Shown: positions 36,129 to 46,055, counted from the stretch's first letter. The stretch: DNA of 64,000 nucleotides from Sphingobacterium griseoflavum (GCF_014653155.1 NZ_BNAF01000005.1:186001-250000), one strand, 5' to 3'. Numbers and translations are program-made. Notes: a model not told the origin generated them from the letters alone.

Positions 36129-37013
36129 ATGAGTTTACAGATAACCGGATTAACAAAAACGTATAAAAATGGCGTGAAGGCGCTGGACAATATTCACCTT
36201 GAAATAGGGAAGGGGATGTTTGGCCTATTGGGGCCTAATGGGGCGGGCAAGTCGTCGCTGATGCGGACCATTGCTACCCTGCAACAACCGGATGCCGGTG
36301 GTATCCGCTTTCGCGATATCGATGTGCTAAACGATAAAATGGGTTTGCGCAAAGTGTTGGGCTACCTCCCACAAGAATTTGGTGTCTACCCAAATATTTC
36401 TGCCGAAGAGCTATTGGACTACTTTGCGCAGCTGAAGGGCATAACCGTGAAAAGTGACCGGAAGAAAATTATTCAAGAGGTATTGGAGATTACCAATCTG
36501 TTTGATGTGCGGGATAAAAGTGTAAGCGGCTATTCCGGGGGGATGAAGCAACGTTTTGGTATTGCGCAATTGTTGCTGAATAGGCCACAGCTAATTATTG
36601 TAGATGAACCGACGGCTGGATTGGATCCCGCGGAACGTCAGCGTTTCCTAAATGTGCTGCGTGAAATAGGCACGGACAATACCGTTATTTTCTCCACCCA
36701 TATTGTGGATGATGTACGGGAGCTATGCCATGAACTGGCGATCCTCAACGGAGGTCGAGTGTTGTATCGCGGTACAGCGCAGCAGGGACAAGATATGTTG
36801 GCGGGCAAAATATGGACAAAAACCATCGATCGCGTCGATTTTGAGGAAGAGAACAAGCGCTACAATCTGATTTCTTCCAATTATAATCCTGATAACTCAT
36901 TGAACATAAGGATGTACCATGAAGTGAAGCCGGATGATTCGGTGCACGACGCTAAGCCCATATTGGAAGATGTTTATTTCGTAAACCTAAAGCAGGAAGT
37001 CGTACATGTTTAA
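36129..37013 (+). CDS. ABC transporter ATP-binding protein
   Basis: 294 residues. Walker A GPNGAGKSSL, Q-loop 'LPQEFGVYPN', signature SGYSGGMKQR, Walker B LIIVDEPTAGLDP and the switch His in 'STHIVDD'. A C-terminal extension of about 75 residues follows. It overlaps the permease/aminopeptidase gene by 8 bases, so the two form one exporter-type unit. It is divergent from the DUF4407 group. Confidence 0.95.
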   Translation: MSLQITGLTKTYKNGVKALDNIHLEIGKGMFGLLGPNGAGKSSLMRTIATLQQPDAGGIRFRDIDVLNDKMGLRKVLGYLPQEFGVYPNISAEELLDYFAQLKGITVKSDRKKIIQEVLEITNLFDVRDKSVSGYSGGMKQRFGIAQLLLNRPQLIIVDEPTAGLDPAERQRFLNVLREIGTDNTVIFSTHIVDDVRELCHELAILNGGRVLYRGTAQQGQDMLAGKIWTKTIDRVDFEEENKRYNLISSNYNPDNSLNIRMYHEVKPDDSVHDAKPILEDVYFVNLKQEVVHV

Positions 37014-40000
37014 GGCCATTTTTACATTTGAGCTAAAACGCTGGTTTAAGAATCCTGCGTTTTACATTTACGGAGCCCTTTTTTTTGTATTCGCACTTTT
37101 TACCATGGGTAGTAGCTTAGGCGTTTTGGATCAGGCCACGGCGACGACCTCCAGCCCGGTATACGCCAATTCGCCAATGAGTGTGAGCGGTATGTTGAAT
37201 GCGTTATCGATTTTCGTTTATTTTGTTCTTCCAACTATCGTGGGAGCCTCCATTTATCGTGATTTCCGGTATGGCGTCCATCATGTGCTCTATTCCTATT
37301 CGTTGGATAAAACATCGTACCTCTCCGCTAAGTTTCTGAGCTCGCTCTTGGTTACCGTGCTTATTGTGTGCATGACAACGCTGGGTTTCTTGGCGGCGCA
37401 GTTGCTCCCCAATGTAAATCCAGAGTTGCTGGGTCCCAATCACCCATGGTCTTTTTTACAGGCGTATTTCTATTTCGTCATTCCAAACTTAATCTTATTT
37501 GGAGCCATAGTGTTTGCATTAGTTACCTATACACGAAATATCTACATCGGTTTTATATTCATTATTTTTCTTTTTGTGCTGGACGCTTTCCTAGGGCAGT
37601 TGCGTAGCAATATGGATAATGAGTTTTTTGCCTCCTTGATTGACCCTTTTGGCTTCGATGCAATGCGCTACGAAACCAAATATTGGACCGTGGACGAACA
37701 AAACGTAAACAACATTCCATTCCGCGGGGCGATCCTTTACAACAGATTGATCTGGGGGGGATTGGGGCTAGCTGTGTTGGCTACGATATACCTGACTTTC
37801 AGCTTCTCCTATGCAGGACTGCAAGTGGGCAAGACAAAAGCATCAAAACGCGTGACTAAAAACAATTTTGGAAGCATCATGATGGTCAACCTTCCAACGG
37901 TAAAGTTGAATTATTCATTTTTTTCTTCCTTGAAAACGGCTTGGAACCTCTCACAGCACGATTTTAAGTACATCATCAAAAACTGGGTATTCATCATCAT
38001 GATGATATTTGCGGTATTGATGGTGGCGGTGATGACCTCTTCAGCGGGACAGCTATATGGGACGGAAACCTATCCCGTCACTTGGATGATGCTGCGCAAC
38101 ACCGGTAGCATTTACAGCTTTTTCCTGACGTTGATTATATACCTGTTTTCAGGACTGTTGGTGCAACGAGCGAGTTTGGCGCGCATGAACTTGTTGGTCG
38201 ATGCGACGGCTATCCCCAACTGGGCGATGTTCCTCTCGAAGTTTATTGCCATGCTCAAGATCACTTTGCTCGTGCTGTTCGTCAGTATGCTGACAGGTAT
38301 TGGATACCAAATTTCGAAAGGATATTTTCAGGTGGAAATTGGACATTACCTCTATGAGCTTTTCGTGCTGGATATGTTGAACTATGTTTTGTTGATCCTG
38401 TTCGCCCTGTTCATACATGCCTTTTTCAAAAACTATTACATCGGATTTTTTGTCTGCTTGGTGATTGTTATGGTGATGCCTATGCTATCCAAAGTTGGTC
38501 TGGAACAGTCTATTTTTAAATTCAACCAAGGGCCGCGCTACAGCTATTCGGATATGAATGGCTACGGTGACGTAAGACATTATATTTGGTACAAGGTGTA
38601 TTGGTTTCTGTTTGTGCTTTTTCTGAGCGGCATTACGCTATTATTTTGGCGCCGTGGTATCATTTCGAGCATCAAAGATCGTTGGTTAACCGCAAAAAGC
38701 CGAGCGACAGCGGCGATCTATATCCCGATGTTGACTGCGCTATTGCTTTTCATATCCTTGGGATTTGCCATCTACCGAGAGAAGAATATCGTTGACCGCT
38801 ATGTGTCGGCCAAGCAGCAAGAGCAGGAACAGGTGGATTATGAAAAGAAATACAAAAAGTACCAAGGCAAGGCGCAGCCTCGTATTGTGCAGGTAAAGGT
38901 ACAGATGGATATCTATCCCTCCAAGCGTGATTTTGTGGCCAAGGTAGACTACGTATTAAAGAACAAGTCGTCGGTCGCCATTGACTCTGTTTTCATCAAC
39001 TACAATGATCTGGTGGATTCCATGCGCCTTGTTGGAGCCAAATTGGTCTTAAAAGATAGTTTGGCAGATTTTGATATTTATAAACTGGATCGTCCAATGG
39101 CGCCTGGCGATAGCATACAATTGTTTTCCCACGTTAAAAATAAGCCAAACAACTTTTTATTTGATCGCTCGGTTATTTTGGAAAATGGAACCTTTGTTAA
39201 CAATAGTTCTTTCCCGAGCATAGGTTACCAAGATGGCGTCGAACTACTGGACAATGATGTGCGCAAAAAATATGGTTTACCCGCGCGCGATCGGATGGCG
39301 GAACCTACGGATAAGAAAGCACGGCAAAATACCTACATTGCCAACGATTCCGATTGGATACGCTTTGAAACGGTGGTGAGTACGGACGCCGATCAGATAG
39401 CTATTGCGCCAGGAATCCTCCAGAAGGATTGGAAAGAAGGCAATCGCCACTTTTTCCATTACCAAATGGATCAAAAGATGCTCAATTTTTATTCGTTCAT
39501 CAGCGCGCGCTACGAAGTAAAAAAGGAGCATTGGCAGGGTATTAACCTGGAAATATACTACCACAAGGGACATGAGTACAACCTGGATCGCATGATGGCA
39601 TCGATGAAGAAATCGTTAGCATATTATGGCAGCTCGTTCAGCCCGTATCAATTCAACCAAATGCGTATCATCGAATTTCCAGTAACGCATGGCACCTTTG
39701 CCCAGGCGTTTGCCAATACGGTTCCGTTTTCGGAAGGGATCGGTTTTATCGCTCATGTGGATGATAGAAATCCCAACGCCGTGGATTATCCCTATAGCGT
39801 GATTTCGCACGAACTTGCCCATCAGTGGTGGGCGCACCAAGTGATCGGAGCAAACGTCAAGGGATCTACCATGTTATCGGAGTCTATGGCAGAATATAGT
39901 TCGCTCAAAGTATTGGAGAAGACTTATGGTCATTTTCAAATGCGCAAATTTTTGAAAGAGTCGCTTGATAGCTATCTTACGGGGCGCGGCAATGAACCAT

Positions 40001-40647
40001 TTAAAGAAAATCCACTGATTCTCAACGAAAATCAACAGTATATCCATTACAATAAAGGAGCTGTCGTGATGTATGCCATGAGTGACTTTATGGGGGAAGA
40101 GAAATTCAACAGTTTTTTGAAAGACTATGTCTCGCATGTAGCTTTTCAAGAGGCACCCTACACCACATCTTTGGAATTTGTGGATCTGCTGAAGCAACAT
40201 ACGCCAGACTCCTTGAAGTACCTCATCAAAGACATGTATGAAACAATAACGGTCTATGACAATAATGTGGAAACGGCGACGTACAAGAAGTTGTCTGACG
40301 ATAAATATCAGGTCGATATAACGTTCAAAGTTCAGAAGTACCGCACGGACGATAAGGGGAAACGCGCTTACGAGGATGTGAAAGGACAGGCATTGAAAGA
40401 AAAGGTTGGAAAAAAAGAATTACAATCATTACCGCTGCAGGATTATGTAGATATCGCGGTATTCGGCGAGTCGAAGAAACAGGGTAATGCTGATGTCGAT
40501 AACGAGATCTATATGGCGAGGCACAAGGTGACGAAGATCAACAACAAGGTTTCGTTGATCGTATCCGAACTGCCCAAAGAGGTTGGCGTCGATCCGTATA
40601 ATAAGTTGATCGATACCAATTCCGATGATAACCGGAAAACACTTTAA
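37006..40647 (+). CDS. ABC-2-type permease fused to an M1-family metallopeptidase
   Basis: 1213 residues. The first about 590 residues hold two sets of ABC-2-type membrane helices (from 'FELKRWFKNPAFYIYGALFF' on). A helix near 570-590 and a charged linker (QQEQEQVDYEKKYKKYQG) lead into an M1 peptidase-like region from about 620. The zinc motif HELAHQWW is near residue 935, with the third-ligand Glu in 'MLSESMAEYS' about 20 residues on. The exopeptidase motif GAMEN is replaced by 'ANTVPFSEG', as usual for this fused family. It is likely a membrane-bound peptidase powered or regulated by the ATPase; the substrate is unknown. Such fusions recur in Bacteroidota. Confidence 0.9.
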   Translation: MFKAIFTFELKRWFKNPAFYIYGALFFVFALFTMGSSLGVLDQATATTSSPVYANSPMSVSGMLNALSIFVYFVLPTIVGASIYRDFRYGVHHVLYSYSLDKTSYLSAKFLSSLLVTVLIVCMTTLGFLAAQLLPNVNPELLGPNHPWSFLQAYFYFVIPNLILFGAIVFALVTYTRNIYIGFIFIIFLFVLDAFLGQLRSNMDNEFFASLIDPFGFDAMRYETKYWTVDEQNVNNIPFRGAILYNRLIWGGLGLAVLATIYLTFSFSYAGLQVGKTKASKRVTKNNFGSIMMVNLPTVKLNYSFFSSLKTAWNLSQHDFKYIIKNWVFIIMMIFAVLMVAVMTSSAGQLYGTETYPVTWMMLRNTGSIYSFFLTLIIYLFSGLLVQRASLARMNLLVDATAIPNWAMFLSKFIAMLKITLLVLFVSMLTGIGYQISKGYFQVEIGHYLYELFVLDMLNYVLLILFALFIHAFFKNYYIGFFVCLVIVMVMPMLSKVGLEQSIFKFNQGPRYSYSDMNGYGDVRHYIWYKVYWFLFVLFLSGITLLFWRRGIISSIKDRWLTAKSRATAAIYIPMLTALLLFISLGFAIYREKNIVDRYVSAKQQEQEQVDYEKKYKKYQGKAQPRIVQVKVQMDIYPSKRDFVAKVDYVLKNKSSVAIDSVFINYNDLVDSMRLVGAKLVLKDSLADFDIYKLDRPMAPGDSIQLFSHVKNKPNNFLFDRSVILENGTFVNNSSFPSIGYQDGVELLDNDVRKKYGLPARDRMAEPTDKKARQNTYIANDSDWIRFETVVSTDADQIAIAPGILQKDWKEGNRHFFHYQMDQKMLNFYSFISARYEVKKEHWQGINLEIYYHKGHEYNLDRMMASMKKSLAYYGSSFSPYQFNQMRIIEFPVTHGTFAQAFANTVPFSEGIGFIAHVDDRNPNAVDYPYSVISHELAHQWWAHQVIGANVKGSTMLSESMAEYSSLKVLEKTYGHFQMRKFLKESLDSYLTGRGNEPFKENPLILNENQQYIHYNKGAVVMYAMSDFMGEEKFNSFLKDYVSHVAFQEAPYTTSLEFVDLLKQHTPDSLKYLIKDMYETITVYDNNVETATYKKLSDDKYQVDITFKVQKYRTDDKGKRAYEDVKGQALKEKVGKKELQSLPLQDYVDIAVFGESKKQGNADVDNEIYMARHKVTKINNKVSLIVSELPKEVGVDPYNKLIDTNSDDNRKTL

Positions 40648-40688
40648 ATGATGTAGGCGGTATAAAGAAGATAAAAGCAACTACCTTT

Positions 40689-40773
40689 CGTCACTGCGAG
40701 AAGGAGGAACGACGGCGGAGCAATCTTAGAAAATAAAAATGCAGATTGCTTCGTCATACGTCCTCGCATGGCG
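40689..40773. repeat. REP-like intergenic imperfect inverted repeat
   Basis: Left arm 40689-40726 (CGTCACTGCGAG...AGCAATCT) and right arm 40743-40773 (AGATTGCT...CGCATGGCG) are imperfect reverse complements. The words GCAATCT, CTTCGTCAT and CCTCGCA are those of a dispersed palindromic element seen widely in bacterial intergenic DNA. It lies in the 198-base gap between two convergent genes. Confidence 0.65.
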
Positions 40774-40845
40774 CATTTTGAAGTCGATCAATGATCTTTT
40801 TGGACGGCTTTTTTTTGCTTTATTCTCGCTCGGGGTCTCGTACCA

Positions 40846-41784
40846 TCAATGCCATTCGTCGCGGCCTAACATCTTTCTGTTTGTGATTTCTACCGTATCT
40901 TGCATCGCATCAATCTTGCGCTTGCTATCAAGTTTGGGTTGTCCGGCGTCTACCCACGCCGAGAACCAATAGCATCCAATTCGTCGGATCGATGCCCGCA
41001 TTCTACGTTCGACCATTCCTTGCATACGGTGGTGATACGCTTTGGTGTAGGCGTCAGAATAGGTATACATCAGCATATTGTTGCGGTGTATGTAGCTGCG
41101 CTGCTGATCTTTCGGGAATTCTTGAGCAAGCTGCCGTTCGATAGCAAGTACAGCCGCTACGCGCTCATGGCTCTCTCTAACGATGAGCCAAGCGGTATCT
41201 AGGGGGCTTTTGATGTAGGTGGCCTTACCGACCAACAGCTTGTAGCGGCTGGCAAACATTTCCGGAATGCGGCTTTCCCAAAAGGCATGGATACCAATTT
41301 GCCCAGTATATTGGCCGTTGTAGTTTCGCGTTGTATGTAGTGGCACATGGGCGTCGGCCAGGTAGTGGCCAAGGTCGGCAGAATGTCGGATGATGCCTTG
41401 CACGCTTTGTTCGCGAAATGCTTTGACCAGCTTTTGGTAGGTAAGATGGATCTGCCAAGGGATAATACCATGCGCGCGTAGTTGACGCTCCTGGTATTTT
41501 TCTTTAGCTTTTGACCAATGGATCGGTATGGAATCGATCTGTCCGCTATCGTAGTCGTCGATATCAATATAATGACGTGGAGATTCTAACGTGTCGACGT
41601 AACATCGTTTGTCTGGATCGACAGCTTTTTCTGTAACAAGGTGGATGTTCTTTTTGTAAAACGCTGCTAGCTCCGTGGGGAGTGTGTGTACGGCATGCCG
41701 ATTGATAAGCTTATGGGCAAAAAATCCCCAAGAGGAAAGCAATAGGATCAAGGGTATGCTTAGGAAGCATGTTATTTTATACAT
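40846..41784 (-). CDS. Zinc-dependent phospholipase C / S1-P1 nuclease-like secreted protein
   Basis: 312 residues from ATG 41784. Signal peptide or anchor MYKITCFLSIPLILLLSSWG, then 'WGFFAHKLINRHAV' with the N-terminal Trp/His metal ligands of the family. 'SPRHYIDIDDYD' and 'IRHSADLGHYLADAHVPLHT' carry the Asp/His zinc ligands, and 'GIHAFWESRI' completes the trinuclear site. So the metal site is intact, but whether it cuts phospholipids or nucleic acids is open. It is divergent from the glycosyltransferase gene. Confidence 0.82.
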   Translation of the reverse strand: MYKITCFLSIPLILLLSSWGFFAHKLINRHAVHTLPTELAAFYKKNIHLVTEKAVDPDKRCYVDTLESPRHYIDIDDYDSGQIDSIPIHWSKAKEKYQERQLRAHGIIPWQIHLTYQKLVKAFREQSVQGIIRHSADLGHYLADAHVPLHTTRNYNGQYTGQIGIHAFWESRIPEMFASRYKLLVGKATYIKSPLDTAWLIVRESHERVAAVLAIERQLAQEFPKDQQRSYIHRNNMLMYTYSDAYTKAYHHRMQGMVERRMRASIRRIGCYWFSAWVDAGQPKLDSKRKIDAMQDTVEITNRKMLGRDEWH

Positions 41785-41896
41785 AATTGGTTTGCTTATT
41801 CCCATTAAATTTAAGCAAAATTCTGTAAATCTCCTCTTTTGTTACATCCGTTTTAGGTTTAAAATTTGTACTTTGGAGCGGAGAAAAAAAGCAGTT

Positions 41897-42883
41897 ATGA
41901 AAATACTCTACGCGGTTCAGGGTACGGGAAACGGGCATTTATGCCGTGCCTTGGACATCATTCCGATTTTGCAGGAGCTGGGTGAAGTTGATGTGCTGGT
42001 CAGCGGTATACAGGCAGACATCCAACTGCCTTTTGAGGTGAAATATCGGCTACACGGCTTAAGCTTTATTTTCGGTAAGTCGGGCGGTGTGGATTTATGG
42101 CGTACCTTTATGAGTTCTACGGTACGCAAGTTTGTACAGGAAATCAATCAGCTTCCGGTAGAACAGTACGATTTGGTAATCAATGATTTTGAGCCTATTT
42201 CTGCTTGGGCTTGCCAAACCCGCGACGTGCCCTGTATTGGCTTGAGCCATCAAATTGGCGCCTTGGATGCGGCTAGCCCGAAACCCGATGAAAAGGATAT
42301 GTTGGGTAAGTTTATCATGAAAAACTACGCGCCTGCGAGCAGTTCTTATGGCTTTCACTTTAAGGCTTACAGTAAGAATGTTTTCACACCGGTCATCCGG
42401 CAATCTATCCGGCAACTGGAACCAAAAGATTTGGGACATTACACCGTCTACTTGCCCTCTTATGACGATGCGCATCTATTGAAACATTTGTCGAAGTTTC
42501 CGGATATTCAGTGGGACGTATACTCCAAACATAACAAGAGGCAGTTTACATTGAAAAATGTGACCATTAACCCGATTCAGAGCGACAGCTTTGTGAAGAG
42601 CATGGCCGATGCAGCGGGGGTCTTATGTGGTGCTGGTTTCGAAACGCCGGCGGAGGCGCTGTATCTGGGTAAAAAGCTACTGGTAGTACCCATGAAAAAT
42701 CAATATGAACAACATCTTAATGCAGCAGCTTTAGAGCAGATGGGTGTGCCGGTGATAAACAGTCTGAAGCGAAAATATGAATATGCCATGGAGGCGTGGT
42801 TAAATAGTAAAAATAAAGTGCGTGTCGACTACCCCGACGAAACGCGGGAGATCGTGACAAAAATTGTAGAAAAACATAAGTAA
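41897..42883 (+). CDS. Glycosyltransferase-like protein (MJ1255-type)
   Basis: 328 residues from ATG 41897 (MKILYAVQGTGNGHLCRALD). GT-B fold: the N-terminal 'GTGNGHLCRA' loop and the C-terminal 'GVLCGAGFETPAEALYLGKKLLVVPMKNQYEQ' region (here shortened to key words: GAGFETPAEAL, VPMKNQYEQ) match the GT28-like MJ1255 family. It probably uses a nucleotide sugar on a lipid or wall acceptor; donor and acceptor are unknown. It starts 113 bases from the divergent gene and is followed within 5 bases by the FKBP gene. Confidence 0.8.
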   Translation: MKILYAVQGTGNGHLCRALDIIPILQELGEVDVLVSGIQADIQLPFEVKYRLHGLSFIFGKSGGVDLWRTFMSSTVRKFVQEINQLPVEQYDLVINDFEPISAWACQTRDVPCIGLSHQIGALDAASPKPDEKDMLGKFIMKNYAPASSSYGFHFKAYSKNVFTPVIRQSIRQLEPKDLGHYTVYLPSYDDAHLLKHLSKFPDIQWDVYSKHNKRQFTLKNVTINPIQSDSFVKSMADAAGVLCGAGFETPAEALYLGKKLLVVPMKNQYEQHLNAAALEQMGVPVINSLKRKYEYAMEAWLNSKNKVRVDYPDETREIVTKIVEKHK

Positions 42884-42888
42884 AAAAT

Positions 42889-43569
42889 ATGAAGAAGATT
42901 GGATATGGCGTATTGGCATTGGCCCTGATACAGACTGCAGCGGGACATGCGCAGGATCTGAAATCGGCTGGTGATTCGGTGTCTTACGCTCTTGGTATTG
43001 ATGTGGGATCGTCTTTGGCGAGCAATGGAGTGAATATCCGTCCGGAAAGCTTTTTAAAAGGCTTGAATGACGGTGTGAAAGGTGCTGACAGGTTGATCGG
43101 CCAGGAAGAAGGTATCCGCATTATTAAAGCGGCTTTTGCAAAAGCCGCAGAAGAGAAAGCGAGCCTGCTGAAAAAAGAAGAAACGACTTTTTTTGAAAGC
43201 ATAAAAAATAAGGCCGAGGTGAAGCACCTCAGCGACGGCCTCTACTATGAGGTGTTGAAAGAAGGTAGCGGTGCAAAACCAACGGCTACCGACGAGGTGA
43301 CGGTTCACTACAAAGGGGCATTGGCTAATGGAAAGGTGTTTGATAGTTCCTATGAAAGGGGAGAGCCGATAGATCTAGGGTTGGACCGCGTGATAAAAGG
43401 ATGGCAAATGGGGATTCCTTTGATGTCGGTAGGATCTAAATACAGGCTGTATATTCCATCGGAGCTGGGCTATGGTGAGCGCGGAGCTGGAGGCGATATT
43501 CCCCCCTACAGCGCATTGGTGTTTGAGATCGAGTTGTTAGGAATAAAGGATAATAATGCAGTTAACTAG
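42889..43569 (+). CDS. FKBP-type peptidyl-prolyl isomerase
   Basis: 226 residues. Signal peptide MKKIGYGVLALALIQTAAGHA, then an FKBP_N dimerisation-type region with 'SYALGIDVGSSLASNGV' and helices to about 130, then the FKBP domain from about 130 (VTVHYKGALANGKVFDSSYE, 'VIKGWQMGIPLMSVGSKYRL', 'GYGERGAGGDIPPYSALVFE'). Likely a periplasmic folding catalyst. It overlaps the start of the aldo/keto reductase gene by 14 bases. Confidence 0.93.
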   Translation: MKKIGYGVLALALIQTAAGHAQDLKSAGDSVSYALGIDVGSSLASNGVNIRPESFLKGLNDGVKGADRLIGQEEGIRIIKAAFAKAAEEKASLLKKEETTFFESIKNKAEVKHLSDGLYYEVLKEGSGAKPTATDEVTVHYKGALANGKVFDSSYERGEPIDLGLDRVIKGWQMGIPLMSVGSKYRLYIPSELGYGERGAGGDIPPYSALVFEIELLGIKDNNAVN

Positions 43570-44458
43570 ACTGGGCAGTTCCTCGTTGATGGTGTCGCCG
43601 GTCGGCCTTGGTGGCATGTCGCTGAAGGGCGGCACGACAAAGCATAATACCGAAATCTTGCTACAGGCCGTAGACGCGGGCATCAATTATTTTGATACAG
43701 CCGATCTCTATGAGCGTGGCATGAATGAAGAACTGATCGGTCAGGCGCTTCGTTCAGTACGTGATCAAGTAGTTATTGCGACGAAAGTTGGTAATCAATG
43801 GCGTTCGGATGGCAGCACTTGGGACTGGAAAGCGTCGAAGCCCTACATCATCAAGGCTGTGGAAGCATCGCTTTCGCGGCTACGCACTGATCGTATTGAT
43901 CTTTATCAGTTGCATGGCGGCACTATTGACGATCCTATTGAAGAAATCATTGAAGCCTTTGAAGAACTTGTCAACGCCGGGAAGATACGCTACTATGGTT
44001 TATCCTCTATTCGACCCAACGTGATCGGTGCTTATGCCGAAAAGTCAAACATCGTGAGTGTAATGATGCAGTATAGCCTGCTTGATAGGCGACCGGAAGA
44101 TGTTTTTTCAATGTTGCAGAAAAATGGGATTGGCCTGATTAGTCGCGGCGCACTGACGCAAGGCTTGTTGATCGATAAGCCCTTGGAGCAATATCTGCAG
44201 TTGACGTCCAGTGAGGTGGGACATGCCAAACGCAGTGTAGAGCGATTGGCGCAAAAGTTGGGTGTGTCCACGTTGCAGGTGTTACTTTCCTATGTGCTGA
44301 GCCAAGATGTCGTAGATGTAGCGGTAGTAGGTGTACGTACGTTGGCACAAATAAGGGATCTGCAAGCGGCGAGCCAAAAACTAATGCCATTCTCTTCAGC
44401 CGCATTGGCCGACTTGACTAGCGGTTTGCGACGTTTAGCGTATATGGAGCACCGATAA
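43556..44458 (+). CDS. Aldo/keto reductase
   Basis: 300 residues. TIM-barrel reductase with tetrad residues visible: Asp and Tyr in NYFDTADLYERG, Lys in 'VVIATKVGNQW', His in 'LYQLHGGTIDD'. The NADPH site is in 'VGVRTLAQIRDLQAAS'. It probably reduces small aldehydes or sugars. It overlaps the FKBP gene by 14 bases, so the three genes 41897-44458 are one operon. Confidence 0.92.
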   Translation: MQLTRLGSSSLMVSPVGLGGMSLKGGTTKHNTEILLQAVDAGINYFDTADLYERGMNEELIGQALRSVRDQVVIATKVGNQWRSDGSTWDWKASKPYIIKAVEASLSRLRTDRIDLYQLHGGTIDDPIEEIIEAFEELVNAGKIRYYGLSSIRPNVIGAYAEKSNIVSVMMQYSLLDRRPEDVFSMLQKNGIGLISRGALTQGLLIDKPLEQYLQLTSSEVGHAKRSVERLAQKLGVSTLQVLLSYVLSQDVVDVAVVGVRTLAQIRDLQAASQKLMPFSSAALADLTSGLRRLAYMEHR

Positions 44459-44540
44459 GCTATTTCTTATCCTATATCAATGCGGGGGCGACGTTTTTGA
44501 AGCATATTTGTATTGTAATTAACAAAAGAAAGGTTTACTT

Positions 44541-45254
44541 ATGGCAAATTATGTATTTCATGCGGCCGCAAGTCGCGGATATGCCGATCACGGATGGCTA
44601 CGTTCTAAGCACACGTTTAGCTTTGCCAACTATTTCAATCCCGAGCGAATGAACTTCGGCGCCTTACGCGTCTTAAACGATGATCAGGTGGCAGCAGGTA
44701 TGGGCTTCGGTGCGCATCCGCACCATAATATGGAGATTATTTCCATCCCCTTGCAGGGCGATCTAGAGCATAAAGACAGCATGGGCAACGTGGAGGTGAT
44801 TCGCCATGGCGATGTGCAGGTGATGAGCGCCGGATCGGGGATTACCCATAGTGAATACAATAAAAACAAAGATCAAGAGGTTCGTTTTTTGCAAATTTGG
44901 ATCATACCGAACGCAACAAATGTGGAACCTCGATATGATCAGCTGACCTTGGATGCCAAGGACAGGCATAATACCATACAGCAGGTCATCTCGCCTTCGC
45001 CTGATGACGAAGGTCTTTGGTTGCATCAGGAAGCGTGGTTCAGCTTGGCACATTTCGATGTGGGGCAGGAGCAGGTTTACAGCTTCAAAGGAAAAGGCAC
45101 TGGTTTATACGTGTTTACCTTAAGTGGAACGATAGAAGTGGATGGACGGATATTGGCAGACAGAGATGGACTCGGCATTACGGATGCGCAACAGATAAGC
45201 ATCAGGGCCACGGCCGATGCGGAGTTCCTGTTGATGGAAGTGCCCTTGATCTAA
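44541..45254 (+). CDS. Pirin-family bicupin (YhaK-like)
   Basis: 237 residues. The pirin start 'SRGYADHGWLRSKHTFSFANYF' and the metal-binding 'GFGAHPHHNMEIIS' (His, His) and 'DVQVMSAGSGITHSEYNKN' (His, Glu) are intact in the first cupin; the second cupin is shorter. Relatives include quercetin 2,3-dioxygenases. Role unknown. A terminator follows at 45275. Confidence 0.92.
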   Translation: MANYVFHAAASRGYADHGWLRSKHTFSFANYFNPERMNFGALRVLNDDQVAAGMGFGAHPHHNMEIISIPLQGDLEHKDSMGNVEVIRHGDVQVMSAGSGITHSEYNKNKDQEVRFLQIWIIPNATNVEPRYDQLTLDAKDRHNTIQQVISPSPDDEGLWLHQEAWFSLAHFDVGQEQVYSFKGKGTGLYVFTLSGTIEVDGRILADRDGLGITDAQQISIRATADAEFLLMEVPLI

Positions 45255-45274
45255 CGCTATCCTATCCCAAAGAA

Positions 45275-45312
45275 AAAGCGTAGCAGATGGTCTTAACTGC
45301 TACGCTTTTTTT
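45275..45312. terminator. Bidirectional terminator between pirin and YceI genes
   Basis: AAAGCGTAGCAG pairs with CTGCTACGCTTT (12 bases), with A-run and T-run flanks. Confidence 0.85.
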
Positions 45313-45330
45313 AACCGGTTTTTTCTTCAC

Positions 45331-45855
45331 CTAAGCCAATACGAACTGCACATCGGCATGGAAGCGTACTTCTTCACTGACCATCACGCCTCCAGTTTCC
45401 AGCGCCGCATTCCAAGTCAATCCAAAATCTTGGCGATTTATTTTTCCAGAGACGGTGTATCCGGCTTTCTTATTGCCCCATGGATCTTTCGCCAGACCAC
45501 CAAACTCAGCAGTGAACACCGCAGGTTTAGTAACGCCTTTAATTGTCAAATCACCCTGCAGAGTAAATTCATCATCGTCAACCTTTGTGATCTCTGTGGA
45601 AGTGAAGGTGATATCGGGGTATGTCGAGGAATTGAAAAACTCGTCACTTTTCAAATGTTGGTCACGCGGCTCATTTTTAGTTGTAATTGAATTGGTCTTT
45701 ATTTCAACCGTAACTTGTGCGCCGGTCAGGTCGGCCGACTGCGTGTCAACCGTGACATTGAAGTCTTGAAACTGTCCTTTGACATTGGATATCATCATGT
45801 GTTTGACTTTGAATTCAAGCTCACTGTGCGCTTTATCTAAATTCCATGTTGCCAT
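45331..45855 (-). CDS. YceI-family lipid-binding-like protein
   Basis: 174 residues, no signal peptide. The YceI lipocalin-like barrel is seen in 'WNLDKAHSELEFKVKHMMIS', 'DLTGAQVTVEIKTNSITTKN', 'SDEFFNSSTYPDITFTSTEI' and 'GEFGG..' type strands (here 'VFTAEFGGLAKDPWGNKKAG'), ending 'SEEVRFHADVQFVLA'. YceI proteins bind isoprenoid chains; here, without a signal, probably in the cytoplasm. Stands alone. Confidence 0.92.
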   Translation of the reverse strand: MATWNLDKAHSELEFKVKHMMISNVKGQFQDFNVTVDTQSADLTGAQVTVEIKTNSITTKNEPRDQHLKSDEFFNSSTYPDITFTSTEITKVDDDEFTLQGDLTIKGVTKPAVFTAEFGGLAKDPWGNKKAGYTVSGKINRQDFGLTWNAALETGGVMVSEEVRFHADVQFVLA

Positions 45856-46055
45856 AATCTTATTGTGTTTTCTGTTTTTAATGATGAATCAAATTTCATG
45901 CATAAAATTTACGAGTGCATTGATGTAGGATAAGAAAATTGCATACCGTACTAGTTCTTCACCTGCATTTGTTTGACTAAGATACTGTTATGTAGATTAA
46001 CTAAGTGATAGAGATAACGACTTTTTTACAAAAGGAGTGACATGCACTAAGATGA

